Shown one piece after another: positions 1-9,500 of a stretch of DNA of 64,000 bases. A program made the translations under genes and the position numbers. Position 1 is the stretch's first letter. Each line of letters begins with the position of its first letter. Location: assembly GCA_003327435.1 (NCBI GenBank), contig QOQV01000006.1, positions 1 to 64,000 on the forward strand, read 5' to 3'. The stretch is from Ignavibacteriota bacterium (GTDB lineage: Bacteria; Bacteroidota; Ignavibacteria; UBA10030; BY39). The notes under the pieces were generated by a model that ran no database searches, was not told the DNA's origin, and saw nothing but the letters and a program-made list of their open reading frames with translations.

Positions 1-2
1 TA

Positions 3-197
3 AATCGTGGTGGAGAGGTTAAGTTGAGGATATACAATGTAGTTGGACAATTAATCTCGACGCTTGTAGATGCAAATCAGAGAGCAGGGATGTACGAAGC
101 AATCTGGGATGCACGTAAATATCCGAGTGGAATATATTACGCAAAGCTTGAAACAGAAGGATTTGTGGCAGTGCAGAAACTTGTATATATCAGGTAG
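3..197 (+). CDS. T9SS sorting domain, 3' end of a truncated gene
   Basis: The reading frame is open from the window edge and ends at TAG 195-197. It encodes about 64 residues with the hallmarks of a type A T9SS C-terminal sorting domain: the 'LRIYNVVGQLISTL' strand, a 'GMYEAIWDA' segment, 'PSGIYYAKL' and a final 'VQKLVYIR'. In this family the domain targets a signal-peptide-bearing protein through the type IX translocon and is removed or used for surface attachment. The catalytic or binding part lies upstream of the window, so the function of the full protein is unknown. The stop overlaps by 8 bp the end of the convergent small membrane protein gene. Confidence 0.85.
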   Translation, partial: NRGGEVKLRIYNVVGQLISTLVDANQRAGMYEAIWDARKYPSGIYYAKLETEGFVAVQKLVYIR

Positions 198-477
198 TTT
201 TCTTTCGCTCTCTTTTTATATAGGCGTAGTAGAATATTGATTCCAGAATTGTTAATAACGTTAACGACATTTGATCCCTGTCAAACCAGGGTGCAAGTCC
301 AGCTTTTGTAAAAAAGAAACTAATAATAACCGTTGCAACTGACCAGCCAACAGCAAACACTATTGCCATAAAACCAACCGATAAAAATGCTTCGGATAGT
401 CCTTCCTCCTGCCAGCGTTTTGTGAATATTGCAGTGGCTGCAAGAAGATGAATGTAAAATATAAATACAGCAATCAT
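190..477 (-). CDS. small membrane protein, unknown function
   Basis: A 95-aa protein with about three hydrophobic segments (roughly residues 1-18, 28-55 and 68-86) and a basic C-terminus (YIKRERKKTT), so probably an inner-membrane protein with a cytoplasmic tail. I do not recognise a family. Its ATG lies three bases after the stop codon of the sugar transferase gene, so the two are very likely translated from one mRNA. A role in envelope polysaccharide production is suggested only by this neighbour. The 3' end overlaps the convergent T9SS gene. Confidence 0.6.
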   Translation of the reverse strand: MIAVFIFYIHLLAATAIFTKRWQEEGLSEAFLSVGFMAIVFAVGWSVATVIISFFFTKAGLAPWFDRDQMSLTLLTILESIFYYAYIKRERKKTT

Positions 478-480
478 TGA

Positions 481-1896
481 TTAATATGCATCCTTTCCAA
501 ATAAAATTGCTTTTAATGTTTTCAGAATAATTTTGATATCAAAAGCCATCGACCAGTTTTCAATGTAATATAAATCGTACTTTGTTCGTTCTTTAATTGG
601 TGCCTGACCTCTTAGACCGTTCACCTGTGCCCATCCAGTTATTCCAGTTTTTAGCAAATGTCTGTCCAGATACTTTGGAACCACATCTTTAAATTGTTCC
701 ACAAAATAAGGTCTTTCAGGTCTTGGACCAACAACACTCATATCACTTTTGAGCACATTTATAAATTGAGGTAGTTCATCTAAACTGGTACGTCTGAGAA
801 TTCTTCCAATTTTTGTGGTTCTTGGATCATCTTTCTTTGCCCAAACTGGTCCTGTATTTTTTTCAGCATCAACATACATTGTTCTGAATTTATAAACTGT
901 AAAAGTTTTACCATCTAAACCAACCCGTTCCTGTTTATAGATTATTGGACCTTTTGAAGTGAATTTGATTAACAATGCAATTACTATGAATATTGGAAGA
1001 GTAATTAACAAAATAAGTAAGGAAAAAATTATATCGAAACTTCTTTTTAAGATTCTCCCCCATGTTGTAATGGAAATACCCTTAAGCTTGAGTAAGGGAA
1101 TACCATCAAGTTCTTTGACTTTAAGTGAGCTGGTCATTAAATCAAGTACATTTGGGATCAACATCATCTCAACATTGATACCTTCAACTTTGTCGAGAAG
1201 ATAATATAGTTTTGAATGCTCTTCTGGTTCAAGTGAGATAAATATCGTTTTATGCTTTCCACAATTGATTGATTGTATCAGATCGTCTATGGTTCCTAAA
1301 TAATGTAATCCATTTAAATAATTTTCGTTACGATTATCAGAATAATATCCTGATAATTTGTATCCTAACAACTTCGTAGATAATATTTTTTTAAAAAGCA
1401 AATCTGCAGAATCGTTGCTACCAAAAATTACTGCTTCTTTAAGTTGCTTACCTTTTTTATACAATTTTTTCTGAATAAGGTATACTATTAATCTATCTAT
1501 AACCAGAAATAATATTCCTGAAATCCAGAGCGATACTACAACGAATCTTGAATATGAAACTTCTCTATAAAAGAATGCTATTCCTATGATGATAAGTAAT
1601 CCTAAAGTAACCGCTTTGATAATCGTAATAAAATCTTCAGATGGGAGTGCAGTCCGATGGGGCGTATACATTTTATATGAATGTAAAATCAACAACCAGA
1701 TTGGTATTATAAAAAGTGAAGTAACAAAATAAGTTGAGAATGGTGGAATTTCTTCACCGACTCTGAAGATCATTAAAAAATCTGTATGGAATCTTAGCCA
1801 GTATGAAAATAGGAAAGCAGCTTCTATAGCAATAATATCCAAAATTAAAGATATTGAGGGAAGTAGCAAATCATCGTATTTTCTTTTCTTTTCCAT
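481..1896 (-). CDS. undecaprenyl-phosphate sugar phosphotransferase (WcaJ/exopolysaccharide type)
   Basis: A 471-aa polyprenyl glycosylphosphotransferase. It would transfer a sugar-1-phosphate from a nucleotide sugar to undecaprenyl phosphate, the first membrane step of exopolysaccharide or O-unit synthesis. The N-terminal ~145 residues contain several membrane helices. A nucleotide-binding-like segment follows (AVIFGSNDSADLLFKK). From about residue 280 comes the bacterial sugar transferase domain: KRSFDIIFSLLILL membrane hairpin, KQERVGLDGKTFTVYKFRTM, the RRTSLDELPQFINVL motif, VVGPRPERPYF and KTGITGWAQVNGLRG. The donor sugar cannot be read from sequence. Only one small membrane gene follows, so the rest of any polysaccharide cluster is elsewhere. 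A promoter ends so close to the ATG that the mRNA may be almost leaderless. Confidence 0.93.
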   Translation of the reverse strand: MEKKRKYDDLLLPSISLILDIIAIEAAFLFSYWLRFHTDFLMIFRVGEEIPPFSTYFVTSLFIIPIWLLILHSYKMYTPHRTALPSEDFITIIKAVTLGLLIIIGIAFFYREVSYSRFVVVSLWISGILFLVIDRLIVYLIQKKLYKKGKQLKEAVIFGSNDSADLLFKKILSTKLLGYKLSGYYSDNRNENYLNGLHYLGTIDDLIQSINCGKHKTIFISLEPEEHSKLYYLLDKVEGINVEMMLIPNVLDLMTSSLKVKELDGIPLLKLKGISITTWGRILKRSFDIIFSLLILLITLPIFIVIALLIKFTSKGPIIYKQERVGLDGKTFTVYKFRTMYVDAEKNTGPVWAKKDDPRTTKIGRILRRTSLDELPQFINVLKSDMSVVGPRPERPYFVEQFKDVVPKYLDRHLLKTGITGWAQVNGLRGQAPIKERTKYDLYYIENWSMAFDIKIILKTLKAILFGKDAY

Positions 1897-1907
1897 TTAC
1901 CGCAAAA

Positions 1908-1936
1908 AATATAATGAATTCGACAGGAATTAACAA
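1908..1936 (-). promoter_or_regulatory. promoter of the sugar transferase gene
   Basis: On the minus strand TTGTTA (1936-1931), a 17-bp spacer and TATATT (1913-1908). Transcription would start near 1901, only about 5 nt before the ATG at 1896. No Shine-Dalgarno sequence precedes the start, which fits a leaderless or near-leaderless message. Confidence 0.55.
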
Positions 1937-1977
1937 TTTTTTTTAATATTAAAATATTAAATTTTCTGATTTTTTAC

Positions 1978-2006
1978 TTGCTTTCAATATAATGTATGTT
2001 TATATT
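1978..2006 (+). promoter_or_regulatory. promoter of the 457-aa T9SS protein gene
   Basis: TTGCTT (1978-1983), 17-bp spacer, TATATT (2001-2006). It is divergent from the minus-strand promoter at 1908-1936. A good ribosome binding site AAGGAG (2030-2035) precedes the ATG at 2042. Confidence 0.5.
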
Positions 2007-2041
2007 GATATCAGTGAATTAATAATGAGAAGGAGTTCGCC

Positions 2042-3415
2042 ATGAAAAAAATATTTATAATGATTACTTTCCTTTTAATTTGTTATTCAATTAATGTAAT
2101 ACCCAATGATGTAAAGTACAGGACCTTTACACAAAGCTCGCTTTCAGATAAACCAAATAAATTGAAGGAATATGCAAGTAAATGGTGCTATCAATTAACA
2201 AACAAAAATAGTTCTTTACAAACAGTTAATGGGCTTCGATTGGTTTTTAGTGCAAAAGTTAAAAGTATTAGTGATCCGGGACCGTTCACAAACATATCGG
2301 GCTTAGGAACTAAAACTGTAGATTTGACAGGGGCGATTATTGATAGTGGTCAGGTTGTTAACATATGTGGAATTGGGGAGAAGAAACAGATGACGATGGT
2401 AAAGTATGTATGGCTGAAGGATGGAGAAAAAATAGGCAAAGCAATGAACCCGCCTCCACCTACTTTGTATCAGCAATTGTTACCAATGCCAAATTTTGGC
2501 TGGGCAAGATGGTTGATATATGCAAATGCATATACAGCCAGAGGTGGTTTATTAATAGGTGTTGAAAGGTTAGATAGTCCGATGACTTATGGCTGGTTAC
2601 ATTATATGAATGGTGCGGTAACACGGGAAGCTTTCCCGCATACTGGTATTCCAAGAGGATTTGATACTTGGGGAAAGAACGGACATACACAACAACCATT
2701 TATCGGACCAAAGAAAAATTTTAAGGTGTGGAAACATGATAATCATTTACTTGGAGAAGTTCATGCGCTGAAACTTGCTGTAACTGCAAATGACATTGGA
2801 TTGACAGAGCCAGATACACCACATACCGCACTCGGAGATTTAATATTTAATGACTTAACTACTCCAACAAATCCATTTAATGGGAGAACTATTCGAGAGA
2901 TTCTACTTCATGCAGATTCAGCATTAACAATGTGGACATGGTATCCAGCAGGATATCATATATGGCTTGATTCAATTATTTCCATGATTAATAGCGCTTT
3001 TACTGGAGAAATGGATACTGTTTCAACTCTTCCTCTTAAGATTAAAGTAGCCGTTGCTTTATCTGATATTCCATTCCTTCATCCCAATACATTGATAAAG
3101 CGGAATATTCTAAATAGGACAAATATTGTCGCACTTCCAGAAACTCCAATGCTTTATCAAAACTATCCCAATCCTTTTAATCCGAATACTACAATAGAGT
3201 TTTACCTGCCACAGGATGCTATTGTAAGTTTAAAGATTTACGATTTACTTGGTAAGGAAGTTGCTAACTTATTGAAAAATAAGCAGTTAGAAGCAGATCA
3301 TCATACGATAGATTTTGATGCATCAGAACTACCGTCTGGAGTTTATTTTTATAAATTGGATGTAATGGGTGAAAGTCATTATTATGAAGTCAAGAAGATG
3401 ATTTTATTAAAATAA
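2042..3415 (+). CDS. secreted T9SS protein carrying the shared ~330-aa module
   Basis: A 457-aa protein with an N-terminal signal peptide (about residues 1-20) and a T9SS sorting domain from about residue 376 (MLYQNYPNPFNPNTTIEF to the final KKMILLK). Between them, residues ~22-370 form the module that also sits at the C-terminal end of the three giant proteins downstream. Shared landmarks are 'VKYRTF', 'VNICGIG', 'LLPMPN', 'PRGFDTW', 'LGDLIFND' and the 'TGEMDTVSTLPLK' segment, which matches 'AGPIDTVSTKPFV' in the next gene. Here the module makes up nearly the whole mature protein, so it can stand alone. I cannot assign it to a known family and no catalytic motif is obvious. Two Cys residues (KWCYQL and VNICGIG) could form a disulfide. 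It precedes the giants in the same orientation. Confidence 0.8.
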   Translation: MKKIFIMITFLLICYSINVIPNDVKYRTFTQSSLSDKPNKLKEYASKWCYQLTNKNSSLQTVNGLRLVFSAKVKSISDPGPFTNISGLGTKTVDLTGAIIDSGQVVNICGIGEKKQMTMVKYVWLKDGEKIGKAMNPPPPTLYQQLLPMPNFGWARWLIYANAYTARGGLLIGVERLDSPMTYGWLHYMNGAVTREAFPHTGIPRGFDTWGKNGHTQQPFIGPKKNFKVWKHDNHLLGEVHALKLAVTANDIGLTEPDTPHTALGDLIFNDLTTPTNPFNGRTIREILLHADSALTMWTWYPAGYHIWLDSIISMINSAFTGEMDTVSTLPLKIKVAVALSDIPFLHPNTLIKRNILNRTNIVALPETPMLYQNYPNPFNPNTTIEFYLPQDAIVSLKIYDLLGKEVANLLKNKQLEADHHTIDFDASELPSGVYFYKLDVMGESHYYEVKKMILLK

Positions 3416-3441
3416 TTTTCTAATAAAAATAGTTAAAACTA

Positions 3442-3470
3442 TTGACTTCAACCAAAAGTTTTTATATATT
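3442..3470 (+). promoter_or_regulatory. promoter of giant gene 1
   Basis: TTGACT (3442-3447), 17-bp spacer, TATATT (3465-3470). Both hexamers, the spacer length and the bases just after the -35 (TTGACTTCAACCA) are nearly the same in front of giant gene 2 (TTGACTTCGACCA at 10547). Predicted 5' leader is about 110 nt. Confidence 0.6.
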
Positions 3471-3516
3471 TAAAACAAAGAAGTAGTGAACTTATCGCTT
3501 CGGAACTACACTCCTG

Positions 3517-3535
3517 TTGTAAAAATAACTTTGAC
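3517..3535 (+). promoter_or_regulatory. 19-nt leader element shared with giant gene 2
   Basis: TTGTAAAAATAACTTTGAC lies 73 nt before the ATG of giant gene 1. The same 19 nt occur 74 nt before the ATG of giant gene 2. It falls inside the predicted 5' leader. Its last bases plus the next one (TTGACA 3531-3536) could also be the -35 of a second tandem promoter with a weak TTTAAT -10 at 3555. Which reading is right cannot be decided here. Confidence 0.4.
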
Positions 3536-3589
3536 ATTGATTTAAAATTTAAAATTTAATTAATCACAAATCAAGAAAGGGGTTATAAT

Positions 3590-6500
3590 ATGAAACATTG
3601 GTATAGCTTTGTTATCATATTAGTTGTAACATTTTTATTTTTTGGAACAACAACAGCACAGGATGAACAGGAAAGATGGTCAGTTCCAATTACGAAGTTA
3701 AAACCAACTGGTGAAACAGTTCAGCAACCTGTTTACAAAGAGTACATACCTTCCACAGAGTATAGAACATACGATACAAAATCGGGGAAAGTGATTGTTG
3801 GTCCTAATATAAGAATGCATCCGACAACTTATACAACTCAAAGTGAGATGGCGGTTTCACTTCATCCAACTAATCCAAATATTGTTTTTTCTGGTTCAAA
3901 TGCTGCAGGATATCCAACAGTGAACTGGATCAGTCAGGGATGGTATATTACAACCAATGGTGGCGCTACCTGGTTTGGAGGTGATACATTACCACCGCAT
4001 CAAATGGCGGGAATGTCAAACTATACATCTGATCCGGTAACAGCCATTGATTTAAATAACAATATATATTTCAACACAATTTTATATAGTAGCACAACCG
4101 GTGATATTGTTGTTTCAAGATCATCTAACTGGGGGCAAACCTGGACACCCTTTACAGCATTACCAGATCCAGGAGTCGATGAGGATAAAAACTGGATGGC
4201 AGTAGATATAGATCCAGGCAGTCCTTATGCTGGCAATATTTATGTCGCCTATACAGATTTTAACTCATCCGGTTCAGCATATCGTAGAGTGAGATATGCC
4301 AGATCAACAAACCAGGGAGCTTCATTTACTCCGAATCCAACGATAAATATTAGTGGTAATTCTAATTATCTTGATCAGGGTGTAAATATAACTACCGGTC
4401 CTAATGGTGAAGTTTATATATGCTGGACGAATTATATATCAAGTGCTCTTACCTCAAGTAATGTTGGATTTACAAGATCAACTGACGGAGGAGTAACATT
4501 TTCGACTCCGAGTTATGCAGCAACAAATGTTGCCGATATTCGAGGAACACTTGTGAAAGGTGGTAACTCAATCAGAGTTAATAGTTTCCCATTTATTGCT
4601 GCTGATAGAAGTAATGGTCCATATAGAGGGCATATTTATATAGTGTACCCAGCAAAAAATCCAACCAGGCCCGATATTTTCATTGTTAAATCATCCAATG
4701 GTGGTGTAAGCTGGACAGCACCAACAAGGGTCAACCAGGCTGATAATAATCTGGATCAATGGTTCCCATCAGTAGCAGTTGATCCTGCAACAGGTTTTGT
4801 TTATGTGGTATATTATGATAGCAGAAATTTCCCAGCTAATGATTCGGCTCAGGTTTATCTATCTCGCTCGACCGATGGTGGACAAACTTTTGAAGATATC
4901 CTTGTTAGTGATCAAGCATTTTTACCAAAGTCAATTTCTGGTCTCGCATCTGGTTATATGGGCGACTATATTGATGTGAAGGCACTGAACGGAATTGTAT
5001 GGCCTGTATGGAATGATAACCGAACCGGTTACCATCAAGCTTATACAGCAAAAGTTATATTCGGTCCTACTATTACACATACACCACTACCAAATACTGA
5101 GAATTTAAGTGGACCTTATACGGTAACCGCCGAAATTACCAGTTCAATTCCTCTTGATCCTAATAAAATAAAAGTTTACTGGGGAAGAACCGGCACAATA
5201 ACTGATTCTGTATTGATGACAAATACTGGAGGGGATATCTGGACAGCAAATATTCCTGGTAATGGCTTACCTGCGACTTACAAATATTACATATATGCCG
5301 CTGATAATATGGGTGGATTTTCCACAAGTCCACCAGGAGCTCCAAGTTCTGTCCACGAGTTTGAAGTTGGTATAGATAATACGCCACCAACAGTTGTTTC
5401 GTCACCACTGCCAGATCAATATCGAGAAACCTGGCCTGCAAAAGTCAGTGCAACAGTTACCGATAACATTGGAATTGATTCAGTATGGGTAGAATGGAAA
5501 AAGAACGATGAAGCTACTATTTATAAATTTAGATTAGATAATGTTAGTGGGAATTTATATGAAGGTTACTTTAATATAGATTCCTCCTTCTTTGCTGTAG
5601 GAGATTCAGTTTTATATATTGTTTATGCACAGGACAATTCATCAAATCATAATATTGGTTTTACACCACCAAGTGGTTATTATAAATTTAATTTTATTCC
5701 TGATACAGATTTTCCAATTGTAACTCATACACCACTTCGTAACCAACCGGAAATTCGCTGGCCTGCAAGTGTAAAGGCGGTTGTAACTGATAATTTGGGT
5801 GTGGATTCCGTTTGGGTCGAATATTATCTTAATGAACCAGTAAATACAGGAAAATTTTATCTGATAAAAACTACTGGTAATAATTATGAAGCATTATGGG
5901 ATTTGGATACAACACAAATTCAAGTTGGTGATTCAATCTTTTATAAGGTTGTGGCACGCGATATTTCTAATAATCAGAATGTTACATACAATCCTACTAC
6001 TGGAGAGCATAAATTCTATATAATAAGTACAAAAGGATTGGTTCTTGTAGTAGATGATGATGGCACTACTGAAAAGAATGAAAAAGGTGGCGAAGATGTA
6101 GATCCAGCTCTGAAAGGTGTAACAGGAAGATTGATTCAAAGAACCCTTACTGAAGTTGGATATATTGTAGACACTGTTTCATTTGCCATTCATAATCCTG
6201 CGGTTTACCCTGATTATGATATAGTTGTCTGGACAGGTGGAACAAAGGGAACCGGTGTGTTTGGAGATGTAGCAAAGCGTGATGCATTGCGTGCAAGAGT
6301 TGCATCTGGTGGAAAAGTATGGGTCGAAGGTGGTGAAGTAGGATATGTTTATCGCTGGCAGACAACAGAATTGGATAAGAATTTCCGTCAACAGGTATTA
6401 CACGATAGTAGCTGGTTGAGTGATGTTACATCGTCGAGCCTTGTAATTACACAACCAACGCATCCAATCTTTACAACACCAAATCCGATAAGTTCGCCCA

Positions 6501-9500
6501 TTGCATTTACAGGGACATCCATATATTCACGAGATGCAGTACGGTTAATGCCTGGTGATCCGGGTGCTTACAAAATCGCAGGTTGGTCAACCTATACCAC
6601 TCAAGGACCAGATACCTGTGGAATAATTGTATTTGATAACAATCCTAACCCGTTGAGTGCGCAGATAGTGTTTATGACATTTGCATTGAATTCTATTACA
6701 GACACAGTTGTTGCTAAGAAGCTAATTGAGAATACAGCTGAATTTTTAATGACACCTGAAGCCCCACCAAGCGGTGCAGTAGTGGGAACGGTTACATTAA
6801 CGGGAACTTCGGATTACAGCGGGGTTAATGTACAATTGATCGGTTTCAATTATAATCAGACACAGGTTACAGGTACGACGGGTGAATTTTCATTCACAGG
6901 CCTTTATCCTGGAAATTATACAATAAAGGTATGGAAAAGTGGGTATTATCCAACATTGATACAGGAACCAGTTGTGGTTGGTACCGGTATAGTTACACTT
7001 AATTATACACTTGATCCGATTCTTCCGGCAACTGTCACCGGTGTAGTAACCTTACAAGGTACAACTAATTATAGTGGTGTCTCGGTTGAGATAGTTGGAC
7101 AGGGTTTAAGTACTTTAACAAATACACTTGGTGAATATACGATTACTGGCATTACACCAGGAAATATTAAAGTAAAGGTTAAAAAATCCGGCTGGAAAAC
7201 AGCAGTTAAGGATACTTCTGTTGGTAATGGTAGCACATTGAATTTGAATTTCTATCTTGAAGTTACACCTGGAAATATTCTTGTTGTTGATAACGATGAC
7301 TTTGCTTCAAGAATTCGTCCACCTGATGATATGCGCTCAGGTGAACAACCGGATACTATTGCTCTGGGTGGTTCCTCCAGATTATTCTACAACACATTAA
7401 CAGAAGCTGGCTATAATGTGGATCTGGTTGCTGCAACCTCGGTGGATACATCAAGTTTTGTAAGTTATGATGTTGTGATATGGTCGTGTGGACGCGCTGG
7501 AACCGTAATTGATAATCAAACCTGGCGAACTGCTCTTATTAATCGTGTAAATAACGGATTACCTGTCCTCATTGAAGGTGGTGATGTAGCTTACTATTAT
7601 AGAGTATCTGGAGGTAGAGATCCAGTTTTCCGTTCAACAGTTCTTCGTATTGCAGATTGGTTGTCGGATTCACCTGGTAATCTATCGCTCGAAAATCCAA
7701 CTCATCCGATTGCAACTACACCATATACTCTGCCACCATCTTATACTTTTGATGCTATTGCAGGACTATATGATAAAGATGGTGTAAATCCACTGCCTGA
7801 TGCTCAGGTGATTTATGGTTGGACAAGTGCTACAAATTATAAAGGTATACTTGCTTATGGAACAAATCCGTCTTATGGTGTTGGTGCTTTCTTCCCGATG
7901 AATATTAATAATATTGCCAAAGCTGAATCCACACACGCTAAGAATTTAATTATAAATACAATTAATTTCCTGAAACCACCACCACCAAGCTCCATCAGTG
8001 GTATGAAATTTAACGACCTCAATGGCAACGGTGTAAAAGATGAAGGTGAACCACCACTTGCTAACTGGAAAATTAAACTAACAGGTACTACAACTAAATC
8101 TACATTCACTGATGAAAATGGAAACTACTCATTTACTAACTTGATGATGGGAACATATACTATAAGTGAATCACTACAGGTCGGCTGGGTACAAACTTAT
8201 CCATCAGGTGGAAGTTATACTGTCGTGCTTGCCAGTGGTATAGATACTTCAGGATTTAATTTTGGTAATATGCAACTCAACTCGATCAGTGGAATGAAAT
8301 TTAATGATTTAAATGGTAATGGTATAAAAGATGAAGGTGAAGTTGGACTTGCTGGATGGAAGATTTATCTCTCCGGTGCAAAGATTGATTCTACATTGAC
8401 AAATACAAATGGTGAATATTCATTTAATAATCTTATGTTAGGTAGTTATACCATCAGCGAAGCTTTACAACCTGGATGGTTACAAACTTATCCCGCATCT
8501 CCAGGTATTTATGAAGTCACCTTCACTGAAGGAGGAACATTTGTAACGGAGAAAGATTTCGGAAATTATCAACTTGCTTCAATCAGTGGTATTAAGTTTG
8601 ACGATATTAATGCCAATGGTGTAAAAGATGAAAATGAACCAGTAATAGAAGGCTGGAAAATTTATCTGAATGGTAATGCTGATTCAGTTTTAACAAATGA
8701 AAATGGCCAATTTAGCTTTAGTGGGTTAACATTAGGGACTTATGTAATAAGTGAGGAGTTACAGCCAGGTTGGGTTCAAACATATCCAGCTTCCCCCGGA
8801 ACACATACTATTAATATTAACTCCGGTGGTATGAATGTTACAGACAAAGATTTTGGTAACTTTAAACTTGGTTCGATCAGTGGTATGAAGTTTAATGATT
8901 TAAACAATAATGGTTTAAGAGATGCAGGAGAACCTGGAATTGATAACTGGAAAATTTACTTGTCTGGTGCTAAAAATGACTCTACTCTGACAATGCTTGG
9001 TGGACAGTACTCGTTCGATAATCTAATGCAGGGTGTTTATGTTGTGAGTGAGGAAGTCCAAACCGGATGGGTACAAACAATGCCAGCTTCTGGCAATTAT
9101 ACAATCGAGATTCTTAGTGGTGTCAATTCAGCAGGAAATGATTTTGGTAACTTCTTCCCAGCTGACACTGTAAAATATCGAACATTTGTTTCTGATAGTT
9201 TGGCACAGGCAAAACCAGTTAAGATGAAACCTGATAAAGTTAAATTCTGCGCATCATTTACAAATTCAAGCATACTTGCTGATGGGATTAGAATCAAATT
9301 TGATCAAATTGTAAACTTCACTGATATTGATGGTTTCACTAGTGCTATTACAATTGATGGTGGGAAAACATGGGACTTAAGAGGCAGATACATCTATAAT
9401 GGCGAGCAGGTAACAGTATGCGGTATTGGAAATAAGGGTAAAAATATTAAGATCGCTGGCTGGTGGTGGATTGTTAGCGGTTCACCTACAGATAAACGCG

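Noticed and set aside
3590-5000. Active sialidase in giant protein 1
   Set aside because: Only Asp boxes are visible. The arginine triad and catalytic Tyr/Glu arrangement could not be identified, so only a propeller is claimed.
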